NCBI GenBank assembly: GCA_016178705.1
Contig: JACOST010000033.1
Coordinates: forward strand, 124,001 to 188,000
DNA: 64,000 bases
Direction of reading: 5' to 3'
Origin: Deltaproteobacteria bacterium
GTDB lineage: Bacteria > Desulfobacterota > Binatia > HRBIN30 > JACQVA1
Part shown: in pieces, positions 1 through 8,560 of the stretch
Layout: each line of letters begins with the position of its first letter
Numbering within the stretch: position 1 is the stretch's first letter
Translations under genes and position numbers: made by a program
The notes under the pieces: model-generated
The model's database searches: none
Seen by the model: only the letters and a program-made list of their open reading frames with translations
What the model was told of the DNA's origin: nothing

Positions 1-1
1 C

Positions 2-592
2 CTCTTGATCGGCGGATCCATCACTGTCCCGTTCGTCTTGCCCGTGCTGCCGATCGAGACGCTGCCGAGGTACTTGGCGCTCCTGAAGACGAAGGAGGTC
101 CGGCCCGAGACCCGCAAGCAGGGAGAGATCCCGCAGCTCTTTGCCGACATGTTCGCGTGGCCGGAGACCGTGGCGGCAGTGGCGAAGGCGTACGAAGGCC
201 TAACCCCGGACGAGAAGTCTCGGTGCGCAATCTGGGGCGGCAGCTATGGCGACGCCAGCGCCGTCGACCTCCTCGGCCGCACCTTCGGCCTCCCCAAGGC
301 GATCAGCGGGCATCAAAACTACTACCTGTGGGGACCGCACGATTACTCCGGCGACGTGATGATCACGATAAACATTCCTGGCGAGTCGTTGAAACCATGG
401 TTCGAGCACGTCGATCTCGCCGCCATAGTGAGCTGCGAGTACTGCATGCCCGATCGGGCGCGCATCCCGATTCACGTCTGCCGCGGCTTGAAGCAGCCGC
501 TGAAGGAGTTCTGGCCCGAGGTGAAGTGTTGGACCTGCGATGCGCCTGCCTTTGCGCGTCACCCGCCCGATGCAAGCGACTCCATAAGATGA
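2..592 (+). CDS. Membrane glycosyltransferase (GT39/ArnT-like), C-terminal part only
   Basis: The reading frame is open to the left edge of the window, so only the C-terminal ~196 residues are present. The first ~20 residues are hydrophobic and look like the end of a last membrane segment. The rest is the soluble tail typical of dolichyl-phosphate-mannose-type transferases: a segment with GSYGDASAVDLLG, then LPKAISGHQNYYLWGP, which matches the usual pattern of an E/G-N-Y-G-x-A stretch followed by S-x-H-x-x-Y-x-x-W-G-P in this family. Such proteins move sugars from polyprenyl-phosphate donors on the outer face of the inner membrane. The last ~25 residues after KCW look unlike the family and may be read-through beyond an older end. 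Function is inferred from pattern memory only. Confidence 0.6.
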   Translation, partial: LLIGGSITVPFVLPVLPIETLPRYLALLKTKEVRPETRKQGEIPQLFADMFAWPETVAAVAKAYEGLTPDEKSRCAIWGGSYGDASAVDLLGRTFGLPKAISGHQNYYLWGPHDYSGDVMITINIPGESLKPWFEHVDLAAIVSCEYCMPDRARIPIHVCRGLKQPLKEFWPEVKCWTCDAPAFARHPPDASDSIR

Positions 593-617
593 TGGCGTGC
601 GTTTGATCCGCTCTGCC

Positions 618-1328
618 TCACCCCGCGAGCAGCCACGAGTAGCCCTGGCGCAGCGCTTCGCGGCCGCCGCTCTGCAACACATCACCGTGGGCGACGACGA
701 CGCGATCGAAATCCCAGGCGAGAATTTTTTCGAGGCTCTGTCGTGCGGCGTGACGATCCCGGATCAGCCACGGATCGAGCTTGGAGGGGCCGAAGTGGCC
801 ATAGCTGCGCAGCAGTCGCATCAGCCAGCGAGTCGGCGCCGCCACCCGCGGCCCGAAGTTGAAGGCGAGATCGCACATGATGAGCGTACGGCTGGCGCGG
901 TGAAAAAAGACGACTTCGTTCTCGTATGGGCGCCCGCGGAAGAAGACCTGATCCACCTGACCCCGCCACTCTAAGGGCGCTTCGTCATCGAGCACGGCGA
1001 CGAACACGAGGTCGGGGCGCTTGCGATCGAGTCCCGGCGCCACCCACAGTCGCGCCTCGGGATACGCTTCGGCGACCTTGCCGGCGTACAGATGATGGAC
1101 TCGATTCGGGGCGACGACGTAGCGAATGCGACCGATCGCGTCGAGCGCGCTCCGCAGTTCGGGTTTCAACGCAACCGGAGAGTGCAGCAAGAGGCTCCCG
1201 TCGGCGAGACGGATCACCGTCATGCTTGTCCCCACTTCGAGCCCATAGAAGCTCTGCCGCCGCTCGGCGATCCAGATGTCCTTGTCCAGCTCGTACATTG
1301 GGGGCCTATGTTGCTGCATGATTGCCAT
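618..1328 (-). CDS. DUF4336 domain-containing protein
   Basis: A 236-residue protein without signal peptide or membrane segment. It begins with a MYELDKDIWIAER-type strand and continues with SMTVIRLADGSLLLHSPVAL, YVVAPNRVHHLY and VFFHRASRTLIMCDLAFNF, the layout of DUF4336, a family that resembles a metallo-beta-lactamase fold but lacks most of its metal ligands. The C-terminal FDRVVVAHGDVLQSGG is the equivalent of the late MBL-fold His strand. Enzyme activity is not known for the family. It faces away from the cNMP-domain gene that starts 81 bases beyond its start codon, so the two probably share a divergent promoter region. The internal ATG at MYELDK (residue 11) is an alternative start. Confidence 0.75.
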   Translation of the reverse strand: MAIMQQHRPPMYELDKDIWIAERRQSFYGLEVGTSMTVIRLADGSLLLHSPVALKPELRSALDAIGRIRYVVAPNRVHHLYAGKVAEAYPEARLWVAPGLDRKRPDLVFVAVLDDEAPLEWRGQVDQVFFRGRPYENEVVFFHRASRTLIMCDLAFNFGPRVAAPTRWLMRLLRSYGHFGPSKLDPWLIRDRHAARQSLEKILAWDFDRVVVAHGDVLQSGGREALRQGYSWLLAG

Positions 1329-1409
1329 TGGCGCCGTGATACCTCGGGACTCGGCGCGTCTTCAAGTCGCGCGCTTGACCCCCATCCGGGCGGTCCCTAT
1401 GAAGGACGC

Positions 1410-1871
1410 GTGGATGTGCAATCGCTCAAGCGGGCCGGGTTGCTCGCGGATTTGACGGATGACGAGCTGCGAATCTTTGCGTCGTGCGCGCGCCTGATCC
1501 CGTTCAAGAAGGACGAGGAGGTTTTGCACCAAGGACAGCGTAACGCGTCGCTATTCATCGTCGAGACCGGGCTGCTGCACGTGCGTGCGCGTGGCAAAGG
1601 GCACGATGTATTACTCGGCCGCATGGAGCCCGGCAGCTTCTTCGGCGAGATCAGCTTGCTCGACCCCGGTCCGACCACGGCGGCGGTGTGCGCAGTGACC
1701 GATGGGCAGCTCTTGGAAGTTGGTCGAGCCGCGCTCGATCAGTTCATCACGCGCTGCCCGCCAGCCGGCGCGCGCCTGCTGCTCCACATCCTCGAAGGCA
1801 TGGCCAGTCGCCTGCGCCACACCGACGAGCATCTGGTCGATGCCATCATGTGGGGCGGGTTGCTGAAGTAA
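1410..1871 (+). CDS. Cyclic nucleotide-binding (CRP-like) domain protein
   Basis: A single cNMP-binding domain of 153 residues with no DNA-binding helix-turn-helix afterwards, so probably a stand-alone sensor or regulatory subunit. The beta-roll is clear: FKKDEEVLHQGQRNASLFIV, then GSFFGEISLLDPGPTTAAV as the phosphate-binding cassette. In cAMP-binding members the cassette carries an Arg at the position occupied here by Thr (GPTTAAV instead of P-R-T/S-A-x-V), so binding of a cyclic nucleotide is doubtful. I chose the GTG at 1410 because AAGGA lies four bases upstream and because the residues upstream of it show no similarity to the fold; the frame itself stays open much further upstream. Confidence 0.75.
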   Translation: MDVQSLKRAGLLADLTDDELRIFASCARLIPFKKDEEVLHQGQRNASLFIVETGLLHVRARGKGHDVLLGRMEPGSFFGEISLLDPGPTTAAVCAVTDGQLLEVGRAALDQFITRCPPAGARLLLHILEGMASRLRHTDEHLVDAIMWGGLLK

Positions 1872-2047
1872 CGAAGCGCGGGTCGGACGGCCCGTTGAAG
1901 GATCCATACGTGCTTCGAGACGCGCCTGTCGGCGCTCCTCAGCATCAGAGGTTCTCCCCCCTTCCTGTCACAACACTTTCCCGCTCGCCCTGACGCGCAG
2001 CGCCGTCTCGAAGGGGGCCGCGTCTCTTCAACAGGCAGCGAGCGGTG

Positions 2048-2743
2048 TCAACGACGCCGCGCCGCAATGATCAGACACTCACCCAGCCACACCGGCAGGA
2101 AGGGCCGCGCGCGTGGCCAGAAGACTTGTAGCGCGGCTGGCCAGCCGAAGAGCGCTCGCTGAATCACCGTGGGCAGCAGCGGAAGATACGGCGCGTCCCA
2201 CCAGCCGTCGCCGCGGACCCAGATGACATCGAGGCCCGCTTGCCGGACTACGCTCAGCCACTCGGCATGACTGAGCAAGCTGTGATGCGTCGGGTCGCGA
2301 TAGCCGAACCAGCGATCGCGCTTGAGCCGGCGCATCAGGCTGCCGGTGTTGGGGACGACGAACAGCAACACTCCGCCGATGTCGAGCAAGCTGGCGAGTT
2401 GAGGCACCACCGCGTGCGGCCGTTTCAGATGCTCCAACGTGTGCAACGACACCAGCGCGTCGAGGCTCTTTGGCCGCAGCGACGCCCATTCTTCGAGAAT
2501 CACCGCCTCGGGTGCGTTCAACCGGGCGCGACTGCGCGCGTAGGCCGAGCCGTCGTAGCCGAGTGTCTGAAATTGCGCCGTCAGTCGTTTGAGCAGATGG
2601 CCGGTGCCGCACCCGTAGTCGAGCAGCCGTCCGCCCTTCGGACACAGCCGCCGGACTACCCGCGCGTAGTACCACAGCGCGACGCGGTCCTCGTCCATGT
2701 GGCCGGTGTCGTAGTACTGCTCGTCGTAGGTGTGCGCGGTCAT
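2048..2743 (-). CDS. SAM-dependent methyltransferase (class I)
   Basis: A 231-residue methyltransferase of the Methyltransf_11/23 type. Motif I is RLLDYGCGTGHL at residues 39-50, followed by a motif II acidic strand near LGYDGSAYA and by LDALVSLHTLEHLKRPH, the usual post-II strand with the E-H pair. The start codon overlaps the stop codon of the upstream GT4 glycosyltransferase by four bases (ATGA), so the two are translationally coupled. With the DUF2298 protein further upstream this suggests modification of a cell-surface glycan or glycolipid, but the substrate cannot be read from sequence. Confidence 0.85.
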   Translation of the reverse strand: MTAHTYDEQYYDTGHMDEDRVALWYYARVVRRLCPKGGRLLDYGCGTGHLLKRLTAQFQTLGYDGSAYARSRARLNAPEAVILEEWASLRPKSLDALVSLHTLEHLKRPHAVVPQLASLLDIGGVLLFVVPNTGSLMRRLKRDRWFGYRDPTHHSLLSHAEWLSVVRQAGLDVIWVRGDGWWDAPYLPLLPTVIQRALFGWPAALQVFWPRARPFLPVWLGECLIIAARRR

Positions 2744-3894
2744 GCGCTCAGGCGACTCTGCGCGAACACCTGTTCGTACTGTTCGAGCGCGGCGTCGAGG
2801 TTGAACTCGGCGATGATCGCGGCGCGCGGGCGTTGGAACTGTGCGCGCTCGCGGATAACACGCACGAGCGCGTCAGCGAGCGCAGCGGGATCGCGCGGCG
2901 CAACGATCAGGCCCATGCCGGTTCGGCGCACGGCTTCACGCACACCCGGCAAATCCGTCGCCACCACCGGCGTGCCGCACAGCATCGACTCGACTTGCAC
3001 CAGGCCGAACGACTCGGTCGAGTTCAGACTGGTGACGGCGAGGACGTCGCAGACGGAGAAGAAATTTGCCATCTCGTCGTCGCTCAGCAGATCGAGAAAC
3101 ACCAGCCGCTCGCGCTGCGCGGCGATCAGCGGTTCGAGATGTTTCAAGTACGCCTGCTCGCCGACGGTGTACTTGTATGCACCGGTGAAGGCGATGCGAA
3201 CGTTGGGCACTTCACGCGCGACCCGTGGCAACGCTTCGAGCAAATACTCGACGCCCTTCTCGGCGGCGAAGCGCGCGGCGAAGCCGATGGTCACCGCGCC
3301 CTCGAGTCCCCACCGGCGTGCGAGCTGTTCGCTGCGCGCGGGCTCGGGAACCGGAGTGTTGATCAGCGTCGGGATCACTGCGAGCTTGGCCTGATGCCGA
3401 GTGAGGAACGGCGAGTGCTCGGCGTAGTCGGCGGTGGTGACGACGATCGAATGCGCGAGTCGCGCCGCCGCTTCGTTGAGTGGCGCCAAGCTGGTCTCGA
3501 CGACGCGATTGAGCCATCCGGGTGGCATGCTGAGGTCACACTGATAGGTCAGCACCACGCCGCGGCGCATCGTTCGGCCGAGGCCGGCGAGCAACGCGGC
3601 TTCGAACTGCGGCATGTGCGCGTTGACCACGTCGTGCCGCCGAATGAACGTGGCGGCGTAGAACGGGAACAGCGGCATGATGACGCCTTTGCTCACGCTC
3701 GCGGCCACCGGCACGCGGACGATCTCCACTCCGTCCATCTCACGCTCGCGCACCGGCAGCGTCGGATTGAAGCGCGACGTCAGCACGGTGACCGTGTGTC
3801 CGCGCTGCGCCAGTCCTTGCGCCAGCCGTTGCGCATAGATGGTCAGGCCGCTGACGTGCGGCCGATAGTAGGTGAGCGCGATCAAGATACGCAT
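2740..3894 (-). CDS. Glycosyltransferase family 4 protein
   Basis: A 384-residue retaining glycosyltransferase with the two-Rossmann GT-B fold. The N-terminal domain opens with MRILIALTYYRPHVSG and the glycine-rich acceptor loop; the C-terminal donor domain has GFAARFAAEKGVEYLLEAL and the E-x7-E signature in STESFGLVQVESMLCGTPVV. I prefer the ATG at 3894 over one nine codons upstream because family members begin right at MRIL. It overlaps the methyltransferase by four bases. A repeat element (3905-4014) separates it from the DUF2298 gene upstream on the same strand. Likely role: addition of a sugar to a surface polysaccharide or lipid. Confidence 0.85.
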   Translation of the reverse strand: MRILIALTYYRPHVSGLTIYAQRLAQGLAQRGHTVTVLTSRFNPTLPVREREMDGVEIVRVPVAASVSKGVIMPLFPFYAATFIRRHDVVNAHMPQFEAALLAGLGRTMRRGVVLTYQCDLSMPPGWLNRVVETSLAPLNEAAARLAHSIVVTTADYAEHSPFLTRHQAKLAVIPTLINTPVPEPARSEQLARRWGLEGAVTIGFAARFAAEKGVEYLLEALPRVAREVPNVRIAFTGAYKYTVGEQAYLKHLEPLIAAQRERLVFLDLLSDDEMANFFSVCDVLAVTSLNSTESFGLVQVESMLCGTPVVATDLPGVREAVRRTGMGLIVAPRDPAALADALVRVIRERAQFQRPRAAIIAEFNLDAALEQYEQVFAQSRLSA

Positions 3895-3904
3895 GGGCGA
3901 TCGT

Positions 3905-4014
3905 TGGGGTCGAAAGTCCAAAGATGAAAGCCTAAAGTTGAAAGTCTAAAGGCAAAAGCCGGAGGTCAGCACCAACGACCTTTCAGCTTCTCGCTTGTGC
4001 CTTCAGCTTCCTCG
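3905..4014. repeat. Intergenic repeat, CTAAAG/GAAAGT type, at the end of the DUF2298 gene
   Basis: The left part is a run of short near-repeats built on AAAGTCYAAAG and GATGAAAGCC; the right part (3979-4014) is built on TTTCAGCTTCTCGCTTGTGC and CTTCAGCTTCC. Both arms are low-complexity relatives of each other on opposite strands. The right arm includes the last codons of the DUF2298 gene and supplies its TGA stop (within GGAAGCTGAAGG on the minus strand). Confidence 0.55.
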
Positions 4015-6168
4015 TCGATAGACGACGGTGTTGCCCTGGCGGAACGCCACCGGCAATGCGCCGAACTTGTCGACGCCGCGCGGATGGTCCTTGCGCTCGA
4101 GTTCGCCGACGACGATGTACTGCGCGCCGTAGCTATCCAGCAGCGGCGTGATCTCGGCGAGCGTCGGGGCATCGTAGATGCGGCGAACCTCGCTCTTGCG
4201 CTGCTCGACATCGTGCTCGTGACTGCGCCACAGCCCTTCGTGATTGGCCCAGCCCATCAGCGTTGGCAGGCCGGTGTTGGCGGAGAAGCGCGCGTAGTAG
4301 GAATACGGATCGCCGGTGGCCTCGACGATGACGGGGAGGCCGCTGACGTTCTTGCGCAACCAATCGATGGCGGCGAAGTCGTCGGGATGCTCGCGCTGCA
4401 GATACGCGGTGCCGTCGAGCGTGGCGCGTCCCGCCGCTCCGTTGGCGTGGTTGGCGGTCAGGCCAAGCGGATAGGCGCAACAGGCTGCGACCAGAACGCT
4501 CATCGCGACCGCGATCACGCGCGGCGTCGGCGCCCACGCCCACGCGCGTTCGAACAACTTTTGCAAAGACCAGGGTGCGGCGATCGAGAGCAGAATCCAC
4601 GCCTGGAAGTACAGTTTGAACACCGTGTTCATGCGGTACAACTTCTCGCCGTACGGATCTTTCAGATAGAACAGCTCGCAAGCCAGCAGCGCGACGCCAG
4701 CGGCGAGCACCAGCAAGTAGCCGGCGCGGTCGGTGTCAATCGCAGTGTCAGTGTCGGGACCGTAGGCGCAGGCGAACGCGGCGATGACGAAGGCGGCGAG
4801 CAACACGATCACGGCGTTGCCGGCGAGTCCGGCGATTACCACGCCGAAGGCGACCGCGGCCAACAGCAGGTGCCGCGCTTCGCCCGCGGTCGGTAGCCGT
4901 AGGCTGCTGTGCACTATCAGTAGCAGCGCCGGCGCGAACAGCAGCATGCCGAAGACGGTGAGGAACTCCGCGAGCGAGGTCTGCGCCAACTTGATGCACG
5001 CCGCGCCGACGCACAGCTCGTTCGCGCCGGGCGACACCGTCGGCGCGGTGAAGTTGAGATAGAAGGGAAGGAACAGCACGTAGCCGCCAATCAACACGCC
5101 GACCGTCCGCAACGCCAGCGTCAGTCGCGGCCGTGCGAGCAGCGGCCGCAACGGCTGGTAGCGGCCGGCGAGCAGCACGGCGACCATCAACCCGACCGGT
5201 GCTTCCCACGTACTGATGGCGATCATCGAGCCGAGGACGAAGGCGAGCAAGCCGAAGGGTGCCAGCGCGGCGAACGAATTCGCGTCATCGCCCTCGCGGG
5301 GCGCAAACAGCTTGGTGTCGAGCAGCAATCCTAAGAGCAACATGGTGACCGGCAGCACGACGAAGTGCGGATGGAGGTCGCCGTGGATGGTGCTGAAGAA
5401 CGGAAACTCATTGATGGTGTCGCCCTTAGCGACCACGCGGGTCGAGCGCCAGTAGTCGAGCGTGGTGAGCGAGTTCTTCTCCCACACTTGGATGAAGCCA
5501 TCGAGGTTGCCGAGGATGACCGCCATCGCCCCGGCGAGTAGGGCAAACCCCCAGCGCCGCGTCAGTCGCCACGCCAGCGCGACGACGCCGCTGGCGAGCA
5601 AGCCGGCGACGGTGGCCACGCACAAGTTGTACGACACTTGCGTCGGCAGGCCCGGGGCGAGCCGGGCGAGATTGGCGAACATGAGATAGCCGAAGTAATA
5701 GTAGTTGAACGGCTTGCCCGCCATCCAGGGATCTTGCGGTGGCATCACGTCGGTGCGTACCAGAGTGTTGAAGAACGAGAAGTCCATGTACTTCTCGGCG
5801 CCGAAGATGTCGGGTGCCAGTGACCGTTGCCAGGCGAAGAAAAGGAATACCGCTGTCCACACCGCCATGAGGCGGAGCACTGCGCTGCGTCCGCCTCCGC
5901 TGAGCCAGGCTGCCATCGCCGATCCTTGCCGTGCGGCGAGGAAGCCGCTGGTGACCACCAACAGCCCCACGGCGACGATCAGGGCAAAATGAAACGGTAC
6001 GCCGAGAAACGCGATCACCCACGACACGTAGGTGATCAAGAGGATCGCCGTAATTTTGGCGAAAGGGTAGCCCCGGTCGTCAGCGGCGGCAAAGATGCGG
6101 AAGGTGATCGGCAACGCGAGTAGGCCGAGCCCTTCAAGCACGACCCACCAAAGCAGCAGCGACCCCAT
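4003..6168 (-). CDS. DUF2298 (YYY-type) multi-pass membrane protein
   Basis: A 721-residue inner-membrane protein with about 14 hydrophobic segments. The diagnostic stretch is DFSFFNTLVRTDVMPPQDPW followed by MAGKPFNYYYFGYLMF, the tyrosine-rich YYY block that names the family (PF10060). A second conserved block is FPFFSTIHGDLHPHFVVLP. The soluble C-terminal tail carries YSYYARFSANTGLPTLMGW and EITPLLDSYGAQYIVVGELE, the same tail architecture as GT39-like lipid-linked sugar transferases. The family is therefore thought to be membrane glycosyltransferase-related, though no activity is established. The stop codon is provided by the repeat at 3905-4014. Confidence 0.85.
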   Translation of the reverse strand: MGSLLLWWVVLEGLGLLALPITFRIFAAADDRGYPFAKITAILLITYVSWVIAFLGVPFHFALIVAVGLLVVTSGFLAARQGSAMAAWLSGGGRSAVLRLMAVWTAVFLFFAWQRSLAPDIFGAEKYMDFSFFNTLVRTDVMPPQDPWMAGKPFNYYYFGYLMFANLARLAPGLPTQVSYNLCVATVAGLLASGVVALAWRLTRRWGFALLAGAMAVILGNLDGFIQVWEKNSLTTLDYWRSTRVVAKGDTINEFPFFSTIHGDLHPHFVVLPVTMLLLGLLLDTKLFAPREGDDANSFAALAPFGLLAFVLGSMIAISTWEAPVGLMVAVLLAGRYQPLRPLLARPRLTLALRTVGVLIGGYVLFLPFYLNFTAPTVSPGANELCVGAACIKLAQTSLAEFLTVFGMLLFAPALLLIVHSSLRLPTAGEARHLLLAAVAFGVVIAGLAGNAVIVLLAAFVIAAFACAYGPDTDTAIDTDRAGYLLVLAAGVALLACELFYLKDPYGEKLYRMNTVFKLYFQAWILLSIAAPWSLQKLFERAWAWAPTPRVIAVAMSVLVAACCAYPLGLTANHANGAAGRATLDGTAYLQREHPDDFAAIDWLRKNVSGLPVIVEATGDPYSYYARFSANTGLPTLMGWANHEGLWRSHEHDVEQRKSEVRRIYDAPTLAEITPLLDSYGAQYIVVGELERKDHPRGVDKFGALPVAFRQGNTVVYRRGS

Positions 6169-6417
6169 CGGCGACGTTTGCGTGTCCGTTCTGAATTAAG
6201 GGCGCGAACGCTATAACGATCGCCTGACGATTGCAATGACATCGCCGCGCCCGAGCGGAATCGGAAGGGAATCATACGCCCGCCGTGGCGGGAGACTTCA
6301 TGCCGCTTGTCATTTGCCCATACCGCTTGCCATTTGAAGGTCCGTGCATCCTAGTCACGGTGCGTCGCACGTGATTCCGACTTGACAGATGTGGGTAGGC
6401 GATGGTCCAATTCAACC
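6169..6417. other. Intergenic region between divergent genes
   Basis: About 250 bases between the starts of the DUF2298 gene and the propeller gene. A short tandem near-repeat is visible (CCGCTTGTCATTTGCC and CCGCTTGCCATTTG around 6303-6337). Promoters for both genes should lie here but I cannot place boxes with confidence. Confidence 0.4.
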
Positions 6418-8310
6418 ATGCGTTACATCACCGTTGCGGCTGCAGCCCTTCTCGCTGTGGCCGGGGTCACGCCGGCTTCGGCCGATGTCGTTCAGATCAC
6501 CAATCTACCGGCGGCACGGACCACGAGCGTGCCGTCCCTCAGTGCCGACGGGCGTTACACGACGTTCAGCACCAACGGCAACGTCGCCGGCCTGAACCCG
6601 GGTGGCGTCAACGTCTTCGTCTACGAATCGCTCACCAACGCCTACACGCTGGTCACGACGCTCGGCGGACAGGATCCGTCGATCAGCGCCGATGGGCGTT
6701 GGATCGCGTTCACCACCAGCGCGGACTACGTGCGGACCAACGCCGATGGTAGCGATGAAATTGTCCGCTACGACCGCATTGGGCGGCACTTCTATCAAGT
6801 CACGCGTGATATCAATGGTGACGGCGCGAGTGCGCATCCATCGGTGAATGGTGACGGCAAGCGCATCGCCTTCGAAACCAATAGCAACTTGACGCGCCGC
6901 AATGCGGATTTCAGCAATGAAGTGATTCTGTACCGGCTGCCCTACAACTTGATGGTGACCAACGACCCGGATGGAAACGGCGAAAGCCTGCAACCTGCTA
7001 TCAGTGCGAACGGTCGCTTCGTCGTGTTTCAAAGCACCAGTGACCTGGTCGGCCACAATGCCGATTTCAGCCAAGAGTTGATGGTGTACGACTACCTGCA
7101 GCGTCGCGTGCTCCAGCTGACGAACGACCCGGCCGGCAATGGCGCCAGCGGTCCCGCTTCGATCAGTGCCGACGGCCAGTTCATTGCCTTCGTGTCATCG
7201 AGTAACATCGGCAACCTCAACCCCGACTTTGCCAGCGCCATCTTTCTGATGAACCGATTTCGCCCCTCGGTGATCAGCAAGACCGCGGCGGGTGTCTTCG
7301 ACGGCGACACGCCGACGGTGAGTGATGACGGCCGCTGGGTGGCCTTCTCCGCGACCTTCAATGCCACCGGCGGCAATCCCGATCACAACACCGAGATTCT
7401 GCTCTACGACTCGACGCGTAAGACGTTCACGCAGCTCACGGACACGACCACTTGCGCAAACACCAACCCGCGCATCAGCGCCGACGGCACTCACATCGCG
7501 TTCACTTCGACCTGTGACATCACGGGTGGTAACGCGGACAAGAGCCGCGAAGTCTTCCTCGCCGACAATCCAGCGCTGAAGTTGCAGGTACACTCGGAAG
7601 GTCCGGTGAATACCGAAGTGCGCGATCCGCTCGATCGCATCATCCGCAGCAATCTGAACCTGATTCCTGGCGCGACGTATGAGCAGGGCGATTTCGACAA
7701 CGACACGCAGCCCGAAGCGCGCGTCTCGATACCCAAGGCGCTCGATGGGGCGTATCGGATGACGCTGTTCCCCAACCTCGGTGCGGCGCTCAGCGACCCG
7801 GTCAGCTTGGACGTGTCGTTGAACGGGATCACTGTGTTCTTGGCGAGCGACACGGTCGGTACGCTGGCGGGGAACGAGTTTTCGTTCAACATCCAGGGCT
7901 TCAGTCGTCCGAGCGGGAGCATCGCACCGGTCAACGGGGTGCGCGGCCGAGTCAGTTTTGCGGGCGGGCTGATTCTGCCCCCGTCGAGTCTCACCGGCCC
8001 GGTGACGCTGCGCGTGACCGATGGCAACAACGAGGTCTTTTTCGATCTTGGCCTGTTGCAAAATTTCCCCGTGCTGGGGAGTCGAAGACTCTTCCGTGGG
8101 ACCGTGAACGGCTTCGCGGTCACGATGCTAATCTATCAACTACCCGACGGCTCGGTGCGGACGAGTTTCACCGCCCGCGGGGGCGATGCGACGATGTTTG
8201 CGGGGACCGATCACGTCGGCGTGACGGTTGTCCTGCAGATCGGTCCCGACGCCTATCTCTACCAGCGACGATTCATCCGCCTCGTGACCGGCGGTCTGGT
8301 TCTTCAATAG
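6418..8310 (+). CDS. Secreted seven-repeat PD40/TolB-like beta-propeller protein
   Basis: A 630-residue exported protein. The ATG at 6418 opens a clean signal peptide (MRYITVAAAALLAVAGVTP, cleavage after ASA). Residues ~25-390 hold seven repeats of about 50 residues, each with S-x-D/N-G-R/K-x-x-A/V-F followed ~15 residues later by N-P/A-D-x-S-x-E-I/V-x-x-Y, for example ISADGRWIAFTTSAD, ISANGRFVVFQSTSD and VSDDGRWVAFSATFN. Seven such units fit a closed seven-bladed propeller. The C-terminal ~240 residues are beta-rich, without a motif I recognise, and may be a binding or anchoring module. PD40 propellers usually act as protein-interaction scaffolds in the periplasm or outside the cell; the partner is unknown. 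Confidence 0.8.
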   Translation: MRYITVAAAALLAVAGVTPASADVVQITNLPAARTTSVPSLSADGRYTTFSTNGNVAGLNPGGVNVFVYESLTNAYTLVTTLGGQDPSISADGRWIAFTTSADYVRTNADGSDEIVRYDRIGRHFYQVTRDINGDGASAHPSVNGDGKRIAFETNSNLTRRNADFSNEVILYRLPYNLMVTNDPDGNGESLQPAISANGRFVVFQSTSDLVGHNADFSQELMVYDYLQRRVLQLTNDPAGNGASGPASISADGQFIAFVSSSNIGNLNPDFASAIFLMNRFRPSVISKTAAGVFDGDTPTVSDDGRWVAFSATFNATGGNPDHNTEILLYDSTRKTFTQLTDTTTCANTNPRISADGTHIAFTSTCDITGGNADKSREVFLADNPALKLQVHSEGPVNTEVRDPLDRIIRSNLNLIPGATYEQGDFDNDTQPEARVSIPKALDGAYRMTLFPNLGAALSDPVSLDVSLNGITVFLASDTVGTLAGNEFSFNIQGFSRPSGSIAPVNGVRGRVSFAGGLILPPSSLTGPVTLRVTDGNNEVFFDLGLLQNFPVLGSRRLFRGTVNGFAVTMLIYQLPDGSVRTSFTARGGDATMFAGTDHVGVTVVLQIGPDAYLYQRRFIRLVTGGLVLQ

Positions 8311-8421
8311 CTTGCCCCCCTCACTCGCACGGCGGCTCGCTAAACCGTTGGCGTGGCCGCCGTGGCTTTGGTACACCTGCGCGCGCTGCGTTGTTGACTC
8401 AACCGAGAAGGGGGAGAAGTG

Positions 8422-8544
8422 ATGAAGCGCCTCGCACTGATTCTTGCCGCCGCGGCTCTGCTGGCCGCCTGTGGTGGCGACGGCCCGAGCCAAAGCTGTC
8501 CCTTGGTATGTAACAACGGCAACTGCGTGCAGAAGTGTAACTGA
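8422..8544 (+). CDS. Very small lipoprotein (40 residues)
   Basis: A 40-codon gene with a strong ribosome-binding site (AGGGGGAG, eight bases before the ATG). It encodes MKRLALILAAAALLAAC, a textbook lipoprotein signal with lipobox LAAC, so the mature peptide would be a lipid-anchored chain of only 24 residues with four further cysteines (CPLVCNNGNCVQKC). Cysteine spacing suggests two disulfides or a metal site. It lies 111 bases after the propeller gene and may be cotranscribed with it. No family recognised; size makes the call less certain, but start signal and lipobox together argue for a real gene. Confidence 0.55.
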   Translation: MKRLALILAAAALLAACGGDGPSQSCPLVCNNGNCVQKCN

Positions 8545-8560
8545 GCGCCGGCGCGCGACC

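Noticed and set aside
2240-3394. A long open frame on the plus strand opposite the GT4 and methyltransferase genes
   Set aside because: It follows from high GC third positions of the true genes; its translation has no family features and no ribosome-binding site.
6303-6337. CCGCTTGTCATTTGCC near-repeat before the propeller gene as an operator
   Set aside because: Two near-identical short units without palindromic symmetry or a known regulator match.
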